From Streptomyces sp. TBY4 (GTDB taxonomy: Bacteria > Actinomycetota > Actinomycetes > Streptomycetales > Streptomycetaceae): a DNA stretch of 64,000 nt. The position numbers and the translations under genes were made by a program. The stretch spans positions 186,001-250,000 of the forward strand of contig NZ_JANAVF010000010.1 in NCBI RefSeq assembly GCF_024213195.1. The letters are read 5' to 3'. Positions 43,960 through 52,874 of this stretch are shown here, piece by piece. The notes under the pieces were generated by a model, which saw only the letters and a program-made list of their open reading frames with translations, did no database searches and was not told where the DNA came from. How positions within the stretch are numbered: the first letter of the stretch is position 1; every line of letters begins with the position of its first letter.

Positions 43960-45084
43960 CTAGGACCGCGTGGCCCTCCAGCATCCGTCTCCGGAGGAGT
44001 CGCCCGACCCGGCCGTGACCGGGATGCTGCGGTCGTACGGGTCCACCTCCGTGCCGCCATGGTCCGCCGGGCGGTCCTTGCCGAAGGGCGGGACGAGGTA
44101 TCCGGTGGGGGCGCCGCAGCCGCCGTTCGTCATGGTGAAGTTGTAGGAGACGATCGAGAACGTGCCCGGCTCGGTGCGCACCTTGGCAGGGTTTTCCCAG
44201 CTCAGGACCATCTCGCGCCGGACGATCGTGCGTACGATCTCGCCGTCGCCGCCGCCCGCACCTGCGCGGGTGACCGGGTAGACGAAGGTGACGTCGGCGG
44301 TCACCTGGAGCGCACCGCGCTCGCCCTCCTGGTAGGAGAGCCGGCCCAGGGTCCTCACGTCCTCACCGACCAGCCGGGTCCGGGAGGGCTCGAAGCGGCT
44401 GAAGAGCAGGAGGGGGTTGTGCTGCTCGCTCGGGGTGCGGAACGCGGATGCCAGGAGGTCCTGGACGTCCTTCTGGTGCGGGTTGATCTGAGCGATCGGC
44501 TTCTCCGGGCGCTCGCCCCGCAGCACCCCCCGGTCCAGGTTGGACGCGACGAGGAAGTCCCGGGTGCCGGCCAGGGCCTGCTCGACCTGGGCCGCGCTCA
44601 TCCAGCCGACCGCCGCGGCCTCCGGCACGGTGATTCCCGCGGCTCCGCTCGCCCAGTCCGCCGCCGGCGAACCGCGGAACGGCTCGGCCTCGGTGGGGCG
44701 TTGGGCGATCTCCGTCGGGGGCGCCCCGGCCGGCCGGGTGGTCTCGGCGACCGGCACGGGGGAGTCGGATCCGGTGAACAGGTCCACTATTCGCTCCGGG
44801 GCGAGCGCCACCAGCAGCAGCGCCACCGTGGCCAGCAGGCCGACCACGTACCAGCCCGTCCGCCGCCTGGGCCGTGCGGGCGTGTAACCGCGCCAGGCCG
44901 GCGGGCCGCCGGCAGGCTCCGCGCGGAGCCGCCTGGCCACGTCACGGGCCCGCGCCGACGGCTCCTTGGGCGCGTCGGCGGCACCCTCCACCGACTCCCG
45001 CAGGAACTGCTCCCATTCGGCGTCCGACCTGGACGAACCGTCCGGCTCCGTACCCGCACCCATCTCCAACCCCCCGTTGCTCAT
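43960..45084 (-). CDS. single-pass membrane protein of unknown function
   Basis: The 374-residue protein has an acidic/polar cytoplasmic N-terminus (SRSDAEWEQFLRESVEGAAD), a basic stretch (RPRRRTGW), one membrane helix (YVVGLLATVALLLVALAP, about 75-95) and an extracellular region of about 275 residues. The latter contains VEQALAGTRDFLVASNLDRG and YNFTMTNGGCGAPTGYLVPP. The pattern is seen in conserved Streptomyces hypothetical proteins, but I know no function. ATG 45084 is chosen; GTG 45102 and ATG 45063 are alternatives and no ribosome site is decisive. It lies 94 bp upstream of, and on the same strand as, the GNAT-aminotransferase gene. Confidence 0.8.
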   Translation of the reverse strand: MSNGGLEMGAGTEPDGSSRSDAEWEQFLRESVEGAADAPKEPSARARDVARRLRAEPAGGPPAWRGYTPARPRRRTGWYVVGLLATVALLLVALAPERIVDLFTGSDSPVPVAETTRPAGAPPTEIAQRPTEAEPFRGSPAADWASGAAGITVPEAAAVGWMSAAQVEQALAGTRDFLVASNLDRGVLRGERPEKPIAQINPHQKDVQDLLASAFRTPSEQHNPLLLFSRFEPSRTRLVGEDVRTLGRLSYQEGERGALQVTADVTFVYPVTRAGAGGGDGEIVRTIVRREMVLSWENPAKVRTEPGTFSIVSYNFTMTNGGCGAPTGYLVPPFGKDRPADHGGTEVDPYDRSIPVTAGSGDSSGDGCWRATRS

Positions 45085-45176
45085 CACTGGATCGCGGCCC
45101 ACTCCCCTGAGCCACGTCCGAATGGTGGCACAGCAGGCTGACAGTGATCCCCCGGGTCCGGGACGGCGGTTCCGAT

Positions 45177-45219
45177 GACGGCGCCCCCGTACCCGGAGTG
45201 CAGGTACGGGGGCGCCGTC
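45177..45219 (-). terminator. terminator of the large BNR protein gene
   Basis: GACGGCGCCCCCGTACC (45177-45193) pairs perfectly with GGTACGGGGGCGCCGTC (45203-45219), 28 bp beyond the stop. Confidence 0.85.
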
Positions 45220-45247
45220 GTGGTGCGGACGTGCAGGCGGGTGGGGA

Positions 45248-48200
45248 CTAGTCCTCGCCCTTGCCGTTGCCCTTGTGGTCGCTGCCCTTCAGGGTGATGT
45301 CCTCCGTGTCCGTGAAGTCGATGTGCGTCTGGGCGTGCGTGGTGTGCGGGTAGGCGACGAGGACCGAGCCCTGGCCCGACTTGCCGGAGTAGTCCTCCTT
45401 CAGCAGGCCCTTGGGAGAGCCGGCGCGGACGATCAGCTCGTCACCCTTCTCGGGCCGGACCTTGGACGGGTCGCCGCCGTCGACGGAGAGGTGGGTGCTG
45501 ACGGTGTCCTTGACGAGGAAGTCGATCGTGTCCTTGCCGCCGCGGGCGAGGACACCGATCCGCTCCGTCTGCGCCGTGGTGATCCGCAGGCCGAGCAGGG
45601 CCACGAGCGGCGCCGGCTTGCGGACCAGCGGCAGGGAGTCGACGTGGAGCGTGGTGAAGGTGTCCACGACGCCCCGGATCCGGTCGCCCCGGGTGGTGCC
45701 CACGACGGTGACCTCGTCGTCCCCGCCGTCGGTGCTGATCCCCACGTCACCGGTGACGTTGAAGAAGTTCAGCACCTGAGTGGAGTCCGCGCGGGTCAGC
45801 CGCCCGCTGTTGACGCTGAGCGGGGTGAAGGTGAGCCGGTCGTCGCCCGACCCGCCCGTGACCGCCGCGCCACGCCCGTTCGCGTCGAGGTTGACGACCG
45901 GGATGTCCTGGATGCCGACGACACCGCCCGGGATGCCCGGGTAGCCCGTCACCCGGCCCTCGGCGAGGTCGACCAGTACGTTCGCCGTGGCGCCGGCGAG
46001 GCTGAGCGAGTTGTGGGCGATGGTCACCGCGAGGGAGGGGGAGGCCGGGCTCACGTTGCCGGCGAGGTCCTCCAGGAGTACGTCGACGCCGTACCGGCCG
46101 TCGCGCAGCGCGGAGCTGACGACCTCGTACTCACCGGCCGGGGTGACGATGTCCTTGCCGACGACGGCCGCAGTGCCGCCCACCGGGGTGGTCCGCAGCC
46201 GGACGAGGGCGTTCGGCTCGACCGACGAGCCCTGGAAGGCGGGCTTGATGATGGTGGTGATGTCGTCGATGTCGACGCCCCCGCTGTCGCTGGAGGCCAG
46301 CAGATCGGGCGCGTTGGCCGGCCGGGCCGGCGCGACCGTGTCCAGGGTGATCACCAGTGCGTGCGCGCTCTCCGCGCCCGAACCGGTGACGTGGGCGGTG
46401 CCGGCGACGCGGGGGTCGTCGGACGGGTCGACGATGATCACCTCGGCGGTGATCTGGTTCGGTCCCTCCCGCAGGACCGGGTCCAGGCGGATCTGGTACA
46501 GCCCCGGCTGGTTCACCGGGTCGACGGGAGTGGCGAAGCCGACGCGCTGACCGTCGCGCTCCACGGCCACCTTGTAGCCGGGGGCGTCGTCGGTGAGGGC
46601 GGGGGTGGCGTTCTGCGGGGACAGCGCGATGCCGGCGGAGCGCAGTTCGGCGTCGTCCACGCGGAGGAAGAGCTCCGGCCCGACGACCTTGGTGACGTCG
46701 TCGCTGTCGGAACGGCCCGAGTCGGACTGCTGCTTGAGGTCCAGGCTGAAGGGCTCGGGCGCCGCGCGGTTGGCGACGACGAGGTCGTACGTGGCTTGCG
46801 GCGGGTCGGTCGGCGAAGCGTCCCCGGGCCGGGTCGGGTCGCTCACGCCGGCGGCGCTGACCACGACGTAGTACGGCTCGTCCTGGACGACCGGGATCGC
46901 GAGCCGGCCGGTGGAGGTGCCGGCGCGGGTGGAGACGGTGCCGGTGGCGACGCGGTTGCCGAACTTGTCGTAGGCGCGGACCGCGAGCGGGGCGATCACC
47001 TCGTTGAACCGGATCTCGGTGGTGAGGTGGCCGGTGTGGCGGGGGGTGACCCGGAAGAAGTCCACGTCGGTCGCGGTGTGCAGGGTGAGGCCGCGCCGGT
47101 TGAACTGCTCGTTCGAACCGAGGTCGGCGGCCACGGCGTGGTCGATCGACTCGTTGGGCTCGTGGCTGTCGGGGAAGGCCCCGAGCATCGAGAAGACGTC
47201 GAAGTAGACGTCCTGGTTGCCCGCCGAGGGGGCGGTGGGGGTCGGCGGGGTGGCGTTGCCGGTCCAGCTGGCGTAGCCGATGCCGTTGACCGTCCACAGG
47301 CCGTTGTACTCGCCGATGCGAAGGGTCTGGTTGGTGGAGCCGGCGGCGCAGTCGAATCGGCACGGGGCGTTGCGGTCGGGGTCGAAGGGGGCGTCGCTGA
47401 CCCGGAAGTCCTGGGTCCAGGTCTGCCCGCCGTCCCGGCTGGTGGTGCCGTACAGCTCCAGCAGGAAGTTGTTGCCCCCGTTGGGTCCGGTACCGCCGTT
47501 GCGCCGGCCGCTGCGGTTGTCGTACCAGGTGACGACGGCGTTGCCGTCCTGGTCGATGTGGGCGGTGGGGATGACCGCGAAGGTCTGGCCCGGCCCGTGG
47601 TCGACCCGGCCGCGGGTGAACGTCTGCCCGTTGTCCGTGGACCGGGCGATCACGACGTCGGCGTCGTCGCTGTTGCCGAAGACGTTGTTCGGGTCGTCGT
47701 TGGCGACCACGTAGACGTTCCCGGCGCGGACCGGGTCGGGCAGGATCCACGGCTGCACGGTGCCCTGGAGCCAGAAGTCGGTGCCCGGGATCGTGCCCGC
47801 GTCGGACTGCCTGTTGCAGGTGACGGTGGCCTGTCCCGCCGCGAACGCCGCGCTCTTCTGCGGGACGGTGCCGGCCGCGAAGTCGGCGCCGCCGGAACCG
47901 TCACGCAGGAGCTGTACGGTGCCCGTCCCCGCAGTGCCGCAGGTGTCGGTGTGGTAGGCGACGTAGAGGTCGCCGTTCTGGGCGACGGCCGCGTGGGAGG
48001 GCCAGACGAAGCCCTCGCCGGCCGCGGAGATGGAAGCCGGTGCGGACCAGGTCGCCCCTGCGTTCGTGGACCGGGAGAAAAGGATCCGCGTGCCCGCGCC
48101 GAACTCCGTCCAGACGATGTAGAGGTTCCCCGCGTACGGGCTGGTGGGGTTGGCGTCGACGACCAGCCACTGCTTGTCGTGGTCGACGGCGCCGTTGGTG

Positions 48201-48637
48201 CTCACCCGGACGGGGGTGTAGTTCTGGTTCCCGGTCGTCGTGGTGTCGTTGATCCGGGCGACCCCGACCCCGAGCTGGTTGGGGCTGGTGTTCAGGCTGC
48301 GCGACAGGTGGGTGACGAACAGCTGCCCTGTGGCGTCGAAGGCGAGCGACGGGTCGCCGTTGCACGGGGTGACCGTCGACGTCCGGGTGATCGGGAAGCC
48401 GTCCCGGCCGTAGTTCAGGTCGATGTGGACAGTGCAGCCCTCCATGACGGCGACGTGTCCGGGCCTGCGGGGATTGGCGGTGGCGTTGTGCGGCTCGTTG
48501 AATCCGGCGCCGATCCTCCGGTCGTCGCCCGCCCACGCGGGGGACGCGGCGGGGCCGAGGATCGCGAGCGACTGCAGTACGAGGAGAACGCTGCTGACGG
48601 TGGTGAAGGCACGCCTGTAGAGATGGTTGCTCAGCAT
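45248..48637 (-). CDS. very large secreted BNR/sialidase-like beta-propeller protein
   Basis: The 1,129-residue exported protein has a signal peptide (basic start, SSVLLVLQSLAILGP, cleavage near SPAWAG). Residues about 30-480 form a propeller with BNR/Asp-box motifs: SRSTNAGATWSAP, ARSTDNGQTFTRG and TSRDGGQTWTQDF. A PPC-like domain follows (DSHEPNESIDHAVAADLGSN, then DVDFFRVTP). Several beta-sandwich modules come next (DTVAPARPANAPDL, DLAGNVSPASPSL), and a C-terminal part with repeat-like DDRLTFTPL and DDEVTVVGT segments. A classical sialidase Arg triad is not obvious, so the catalytic class is unsettled; it may be a glycan-binding or glycosidase-like protein. The ATG at 48637 has a weak ribosome site. 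Confidence 0.85.
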   Translation of the reverse strand: MLSNHLYRRAFTTVSSVLLVLQSLAILGPAASPAWAGDDRRIGAGFNEPHNATANPRRPGHVAVMEGCTVHIDLNYGRDGFPITRTSTVTPCNGDPSLAFDATGQLFVTHLSRSLNTSPNQLGVGVARINDTTTTGNQNYTPVRVSTNGAVDHDKQWLVVDANPTSPYAGNLYIVWTEFGAGTRILFSRSTNAGATWSAPASISAAGEGFVWPSHAAVAQNGDLYVAYHTDTCGTAGTGTVQLLRDGSGGADFAAGTVPQKSAAFAAGQATVTCNRQSDAGTIPGTDFWLQGTVQPWILPDPVRAGNVYVVANDDPNNVFGNSDDADVVIARSTDNGQTFTRGRVDHGPGQTFAVIPTAHIDQDGNAVVTWYDNRSGRRNGGTGPNGGNNFLLELYGTTSRDGGQTWTQDFRVSDAPFDPDRNAPCRFDCAAGSTNQTLRIGEYNGLWTVNGIGYASWTGNATPPTPTAPSAGNQDVYFDVFSMLGAFPDSHEPNESIDHAVAADLGSNEQFNRRGLTLHTATDVDFFRVTPRHTGHLTTEIRFNEVIAPLAVRAYDKFGNRVATGTVSTRAGTSTGRLAIPVVQDEPYYVVVSAAGVSDPTRPGDASPTDPPQATYDLVVANRAAPEPFSLDLKQQSDSGRSDSDDVTKVVGPELFLRVDDAELRSAGIALSPQNATPALTDDAPGYKVAVERDGQRVGFATPVDPVNQPGLYQIRLDPVLREGPNQITAEVIIVDPSDDPRVAGTAHVTGSGAESAHALVITLDTVAPARPANAPDLLASSDSGGVDIDDITTIIKPAFQGSSVEPNALVRLRTTPVGGTAAVVGKDIVTPAGEYEVVSSALRDGRYGVDVLLEDLAGNVSPASPSLAVTIAHNSLSLAGATANVLVDLAEGRVTGYPGIPGGVVGIQDIPVVNLDANGRGAAVTGGSGDDRLTFTPLSVNSGRLTRADSTQVLNFFNVTGDVGISTDGGDDEVTVVGTTRGDRIRGVVDTFTTLHVDSLPLVRKPAPLVALLGLRITTAQTERIGVLARGGKDTIDFLVKDTVSTHLSVDGGDPSKVRPEKGDELIVRAGSPKGLLKEDYSGKSGQGSVLVAYPHTTHAQTHIDFTDTEDITLKGSDHKGNGKGED

Positions 48638-48850
48638 GCGTCCCGCTCTCTGGCTCTGTACATTCCTCTCCTTCCAGCCCGACGGTCGCACTGACCTGCG
48701 ACTGCGCGCGGGCTGTTCGAGGGAGGACTCTGGCACTGCGCCGACGGCAGTGCAGGGCGCCATGCGTCGGGCGCGGGGAATTCACCAAGATCCGCGCCAG
48801 AACCACCCGCCCGGCGCAAGCCGGTCACCGGCGTTGAGGCCCGAGCAGGC

Positions 48851-49300
48851 TCACCCTTCGGCTGCGGCGCGCTGGTGTTCCTCGCGGTGGGCGAGTACGT
48901 CGGCCATGTGGGCCTCGGCCCAGTCCTTGAGGCCGGCCATCACACGGTTCAGGGACACGCCGAGTTCGGTCAGCTCGTACGTGACGGTGACGGGCACGGT
49001 GGGCGTGACGGTCCGGGTCACCAGGCCGTCGCCCTCCAGGGAGCGCAGGGTCTGGGTGAGCATCTTCTGGCTGGCGCCCGCGAGCCGGCGGGACAGCTCG
49101 GAGTAGCGCATCGGCCGGGGCCCGTCCCCGTGGTCGACCCCGGGGCGGTGCGGGCCGTCGCTGCCGAGCGCCGCGAGGATCAACGCGACCCATTTGTCCG
49201 AGATCCGCTCGAGCAGCTGGCGGCTGGGGCAGCCCGCCATGAACGCGTTGTAGCTCGTCTTCTCCTCGGCCCGTTTCTGCGCCGCCGTCCGCGTCGACAT
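48851..49300 (-). CDS. HxlR family transcriptional regulator
   Basis: The 149-residue winged-helix protein has the HxlR entry motif AGCPSRQLLERISDKWVALI with the redox-type Cys, then MRYSELSRRLAGASQKMLTQ, TLRSLEGDGLVTRTV and VTYELTELGVSL. HxlR members often sense electrophiles, aldehydes or quinones and control adjacent detoxifying reductases. It is divergent from a quinone-oxidoreductase gene, and a short palindrome lies between them. The ATG at 49300 has a GGGGAG site. A 14-residue insertion (SDGPHRPGVDHGDGP) sits before the recognition region. Confidence 0.93.
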   Translation of the reverse strand: MSTRTAAQKRAEEKTSYNAFMAGCPSRQLLERISDKWVALILAALGSDGPHRPGVDHGDGPRPMRYSELSRRLAGASQKMLTQTLRSLEGDGLVTRTVTPTVPVTVTYELTELGVSLNRVMAGLKDWAEAHMADVLAHREEHQRAAAEG

Positions 49301-49356
49301 CGATCGCTCCCCCCCCGCCGTGACCCCGCCCGAAACCCCACCCGAGGTGGGCTTAC

Positions 49357-49370
49357 GCACTTTCAAGTGC
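49357..49370. promoter_or_regulatory. candidate HxlR operator
   Basis: GCACTT-TC-AAGTGC inverted repeat in the divergent promoter region between the HxlR and oxidoreductase genes. Confidence 0.5.
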
Positions 49371-49445
49371 CTGCTTCCGCACCGAGGTTAACGAATCCAG
49401 CATGGAGTCAGGAAGTGATCAACCCCATCGCAGAGGAGCAAGGCC

Positions 49446-50363
49446 ATGAGTGCCGCTACTTTCCGCACCGCCGTCGTCCGCACCCCGAACGGGCCCGACT
49501 CGATCGAGATCATCGACGTGCCCGTCGCCGAGCCCGGCCCCGGCCAGATCCGCGTGGCCATCGCCGCCGCGACGGTCAACCCCACCGACCTCGGCGTCGC
49601 AGCGGGCTTCTTCCACGCGATCGGGCTGGTACAGCAGCCCGAACACACCGGTCTGGGCTGGGAGTTCTCCGGCGTTGTGGACGCGGCCGGGCCGGGCGTC
49701 GACCTGGTCCCCGGCACCCGGGTGGCCGGCCTGGTGACCGGCTTCGACCGCGACTACGGCACCTACGCCGAGCAGATCGTGGTCGCGGCGGCCGACGTCG
49801 CCCCCGTCCCCGACGGGCTGGACCTGCTGGCCGCGACCACGGTCCCCCTCAACGGGCTGGCCGCCGCGCAGGTCGTCGACCTCCTCGGCGACGCGCCCGC
49901 CGGGGCCGCCCGGCTCCTGGTGACCGGCGCCGCGGGGGCGGTCGGAGCGAACGTCACCGTCCTCGCCCAGGAGCGCGGCTGGCAGGTCACCGGGCTCGCC
50001 CGCACCGGCGACGAGGAGTTCGTCCGCGGCCTCGGCGCCGAGTTCACCACGCACGCCGAGCCGCACTGGGACGCGGTCGCCGACCCCGCGCAACTGGGCG
50101 ACCTGGCCCTCGGACTGGTCCGCGACGGCGGCGCCTACGTAGGCCTGCGGCCCGGCCTCGGTCCGTCAGCCGAACGCGGGATCTCGGTCACCGCCGTGGT
50201 CACCGCCTCCGACCGCACACGGCTGGCCGAGCTCCTCACCCGTACCGCCGAGGGCCAACTGCCGGCCCGCGTCCATGCGGTCGTCCCCCTGGACCGGGCC
50301 GCCGAGGCTCACCGGGTCACCGCCGAGGGCGGCCTCCGCGGCCGCTACATCATCTGCCCCTGA
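49446..50363 (+). CDS. NADP-dependent zinc-less quinone oxidoreductase / alcohol dehydrogenase family
   Basis: The 305-residue medium-chain reductase has a GroES-like N-terminus (EPGPGQIRVAIAAATVNPTD, then GLGWEFSGVVDAAGPGVDLV) and a Rossmann domain with LLVTGAAGAVGANVTVLAQE. The zinc ligands of alcohol dehydrogenases are absent, as in QOR/ZTA1. It should reduce quinones or enones with NADPH. The ATG at 49446 has a GAGGAG site. It is divergently controlled with HxlR and followed by a small membrane-protein gene. Confidence 0.92.
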   Translation: MSAATFRTAVVRTPNGPDSIEIIDVPVAEPGPGQIRVAIAAATVNPTDLGVAAGFFHAIGLVQQPEHTGLGWEFSGVVDAAGPGVDLVPGTRVAGLVTGFDRDYGTYAEQIVVAAADVAPVPDGLDLLAATTVPLNGLAAAQVVDLLGDAPAGAARLLVTGAAGAVGANVTVLAQERGWQVTGLARTGDEEFVRGLGAEFTTHAEPHWDAVADPAQLGDLALGLVRDGGAYVGLRPGLGPSAERGISVTAVVTASDRTRLAELLTRTAEGQLPARVHAVVPLDRAAEAHRVTAEGGLRGRYIICP

Positions 50364-50400
50364 CCAGCCGTGCCCCGCCCTGACCAGCCGTGCCCCGCCC
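50361..50400 (+). repeat. exact 20-bp tandem duplication at a stop codon
   Basis: Two identical 20-bp units (TGACCAGCCGTGCCCCGCCC) lie head to tail; the first begins exactly at the TGA of the oxidoreductase gene. It looks like a recent slippage duplication in the gap before the DUF4267 gene. Confidence 0.9.
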
Positions 50401-50442
50401 TGCTGCCCCGCCCTGCCGTACGACACCCCCGGGAGACCCCAC

Positions 50443-50835
50443 ATGGCCACGAAGCACCTCGCCACCGCCCTCGCCGTCCTCAGCGGCCTCTTCCTCCTCT
50501 ACACCGGAATCAGCTACCTGCTCGCACCGCAGGCGACGGCCGAAGGGTTCGGTCTGCCGACCTGGCCACAGGACCAGGGGGAGGGATTCCTGGCAGTCAA
50601 GGGCATGCGGGACATCGGCTTCGGACTGGTGATACTCGCGCTCCTGCTGACCGGCCAGCGCAAGGCCCTCGGGGTGGCGATGGCGGCCATGGCCGTCGTC
50701 CCGGTCGGCGACATGCTGATCGTGCTGAACGCAGGAGGCCCGGCGGCGACCGCGTACGGCGTCCACGGACTGGCTGCCGCGATGGTCGCCCTGACCGGGT
50801 TCCTGCTGCTGCGCAAGCAGCCGACAGCGGCGTGA
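50443..50835 (+). CDS. DUF4267-type small membrane protein
   Basis: The 130-residue protein has four hydrophobic segments. The pattern LYTGISYLLAPQATAEGFGL, then FLAVKGMRDIGFGLVILALL, is typical of DUF4267/DoxX-like proteins, which often accompany quinone reductases. The ATG at 50443 follows GGGAG. It lies 80 bp after the oxidoreductase gene, probably in the same HxlR-controlled transcript. The role is unknown. Confidence 0.85.
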   Translation: MATKHLATALAVLSGLFLLYTGISYLLAPQATAEGFGLPTWPQDQGEGFLAVKGMRDIGFGLVILALLLTGQRKALGVAMAAMAVVPVGDMLIVLNAGGPAATAYGVHGLAAAMVALTGFLLLRKQPTAA

Positions 50836-50851
50836 GCCGGCCGCCGTCCGT

Positions 50852-51043
50852 TCAGAAGATCCAGGACTCGTCCAGGGCGCCCGGTGCGAAGTTCCGCGTA
50901 GAGGACGAGTCGTCCATGACGGACAGGCTCTGGAAGCCGTCGGCGTTCGATCCGTCCGTGACGTCGGCGTGAGCGGGGCCGGCCAGCGACAGGGCGGCGC
51001 CTGCGAGAGCAAGGGCGGCGAGGGTGCGCAAGGTGGGTTTCAT
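50852..51043 (-). CDS. small secreted peptide of unknown function
   Basis: The 63-residue frame has a good signal peptide (MKPTLRTLAALALAGAALSL, ending GPAHA) and a mature peptide of only about 36 residues with no cysteine: DVTDGSNADGFQSLSVMDDS and SSTRNFAPGALDESWIF. The clear export signal and acidic mature part support reality. No family is recognised and the ribosome site is poor. It converges on the DUF4267 gene with a 16-bp gap. Confidence 0.6.
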   Translation of the reverse strand: MKPTLRTLAALALAGAALSLAGPAHADVTDGSNADGFQSLSVMDDSSSTRNFAPGALDESWIF

Positions 51044-51118
51044 ACGCGGCACAACAGCCGGATGGCGCGATGCGTCACGCCCGACCTGTGGGCCGTCAGG
51101 GTGAGTTCCGGATCATCT

Positions 51119-51134
51119 GTCACACGCCTGTGAC
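51119..51134. promoter_or_regulatory. inverted repeat in a divergent promoter region
   Basis: GTCACA-CGCC-TGTGAC lies between the small secreted peptide gene (51043, minus) and the secreted-protein gene (51272, plus), next to an AT-rich stretch unusual for this genome (51160-51180). It is a possible operator. Confidence 0.35.
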
Positions 51135-51271
51135 GCAGACCGGACCGTTCCACCCACACAAGATCACTATTTTTCCTTCTGCAGCCAGCAGCCCGAACTC
51201 GAAGGCCTCCACCGGAAGAGACCACGGCATACGGCTCTCCTCAACCCACCGCACAGCTCCCAGGAGTCGTC

Positions 51272-52147
51272 ATGCGCACCACCCTCCGCGCCGCCACCAG
51301 CGCCCTCGCCCTCCTCGGCGCGGCGATCGCCGCCCCCGCCACGGCCTTCGCGGCCCCTTCCCCGGCCCAGCAGGGTTCCCCCGCGCGCACCCAGGTGGTC
51401 GCCGAGGAGTGCGTCAAGAGCAAGGTCATCCCGTCCCTGCACCCCGGCCTGACGGTCAAGCTGACCCATAGCGCCCACAGCGGTGCCAAGGCGCAGCTGC
51501 GCGACGCGAGCGGCAAGGTGCTCGGCACGGTGGACCAGTCCAAGCCGCTGGACCTGGCCAGGGGCCTGCGGATCGACGGAGTGCTGTCCGGCGCGCCCGT
51601 CTTCAAGCAGCGCACCCAGGGTGGCGACACGCCGTGGACCGCCACCGCGTTCCCGAAGCTGTCCAAGGACTGCGACACCGCGGGCAGCCTCTACTCCACG
51701 ACGAAGTACGGCAGCCTGACCGTCAAGACCTACAAGGCCGGCCCGCAGCTCTTCAGCGCGCACATCGTCGAGAACGGCAAGCGCGTGGGCTTCCTGAACC
51801 CCGCGCCCAACGCCTACCAGGACGTGGTCAAGATCGGCCAGCGCTACGTCCGCCTCACCGTCGACGGCGAGATCCACAGCTGGACCGGTGCCACGACCGT
51901 CTCCCCGAAGCTCGGCGTCTACGAAGTGGCGGGCGGCACGAAGGTCCGCCTGGTGAAGAAGGACGGGCTGTACGGAGTCCAGATGACCTCGCGCGGGGCC
52001 TGGAGCAACTGGACCTACTTCGCCAAGGGCAAGTCCGTGATCCTCCAGTCGGACAACACCATCGTCGTGCTGAACGCGAACGGCACCCTCTCCAACTACG
52101 TCTACGGCATCGCCCGCCAGACCGCTCCGGTCTGGACCCGCGCCTGA
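51272..52147 (+). CDS. secreted protein of unknown function
   Basis: The 291-residue protein has a signal peptide ending ATAFAAP and a mature beta-rich region of about 260 residues. Two cysteines (EECVKSK, SKDCDTAG) may form a disulfide. The second half has repeated short strands (GSLTVKTYKAG, KIGQRYVRLTVDGEIHSW, SVILQSDNTIVVLNANGTLS), suggesting a beta-propeller or lectin-like fold. I do not recognise a family. The ATG at 51272 follows AGGAG at an ideal distance. Confidence 0.85.
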   Translation: MRTTLRAATSALALLGAAIAAPATAFAAPSPAQQGSPARTQVVAEECVKSKVIPSLHPGLTVKLTHSAHSGAKAQLRDASGKVLGTVDQSKPLDLARGLRIDGVLSGAPVFKQRTQGGDTPWTATAFPKLSKDCDTAGSLYSTTKYGSLTVKTYKAGPQLFSAHIVENGKRVGFLNPAPNAYQDVVKIGQRYVRLTVDGEIHSWTGATTVSPKLGVYEVAGGTKVRLVKKDGLYGVQMTSRGAWSNWTYFAKGKSVILQSDNTIVVLNANGTLSNYVYGIARQTAPVWTRA

Positions 52148-52167
52148 TCCACCCGCACCACCCCGTA

Positions 52168-52206
52168 GGGGGCCGCTCCGGCAGAAGCTCTGCCGGAGCG
52201 GCCCCC
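52168..52206. terminator. bidirectional terminator between convergent genes
   Basis: GGGGGCCGCTCCGGCA pairs perfectly over 16 bp with TGCCGGAGCGGCCCCC and is followed by TTT. It serves the secreted-protein gene and probably the convergent TetR gene. Confidence 0.88.
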
Positions 52207-52243
52207 TTTCGGTCGCTGCTGCACCATGTGCGGATGCGCGGGG

Positions 52244-52849
52244 TCAGCGCGCGCGGACCCCGTCGATGGCGATCGCGAGCAGGAGGTCGGCCTCGGCGGG
52301 ACCGTCGGCGTCCTGCTCGGTGGCCAGCGCGATGGCGCCGACGAGCTTCAGCAGCTGGGTGATGGTGATCCCGGGGCGGACCGCGTCTGCCGCCCGGGCG
52401 CGCGCGAGGAGGGCGTCCCCGGCACTGGTGATCATGTCGTGGCAGGTCTCGCCCAGGGCCGGGTCCGCCTCGCGCATCAGGGAGGCCCCCAGTCCCCGGT
52501 TGGCCACGGCGTGCGCGCTGACGGCGCGAAGCCACGTGTACAGGGCCTGACCGGGGTCGCGCTCGGAGGCGGGGTCGGGTCCGTCGAGAAGAGCGCCGGC
52601 CTTCGCGCAGAGAACCTCCACCCGGTCCTTGAAGACCGCTTCCAGGAGTGCCTGGCGGGAGGGGAAGTGGCGGTGGAGGGTGGCCGAGCCGACCCCGGCG
52701 CGGCGGGCGACCTCCTCCAAGGAGGCGTCGGCGCCGTTCTCGGCGATCAGGGCCCCGGCGGCGGCCACGATCTTCTCCAGATTGCGGCGTGCGTCGGCGC
52801 GCATCGGCCGACCGGGCGGAACGGCGGTGGCGGCGGCGTCCTTGGGCAC
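52244..52849 (-). CDS. TetR family transcriptional regulator
   Basis: The 201-residue repressor has an N-terminal HTH: NLEKIVAAAGALIAENGADA, SLEEVARRAGVGSATLHRHF, then PSRQALLEAVF. A ligand-binding helical domain follows, with LYTWLRAVSAHAVANRGLGA. GTG 52849 is chosen because AGGAG lies 5-6 bases upstream. It is divergent from the NmrA-type reductase gene, which it very probably represses; an inverted repeat lies between them. Confidence 0.93.
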   Translation of the reverse strand: MPKDAAATAVPPGRPMRADARRNLEKIVAAAGALIAENGADASLEEVARRAGVGSATLHRHFPSRQALLEAVFKDRVEVLCAKAGALLDGPDPASERDPGQALYTWLRAVSAHAVANRGLGASLMREADPALGETCHDMITSAGDALLARARAADAVRPGITITQLLKLVGAIALATEQDADGPAEADLLLAIAIDGVRAR

Positions 52850-52874
52850 GGGCACTCCTGACGGGTTGAAAAAC

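Noticed and set aside
45275..48694. 1,139-codon plus-strand frame opposite the BNR protein
   Set aside because: Gly/Val/Asp-rich complement frame without recognisable domains; the minus strand encodes the signal peptide and Asp-box motifs.
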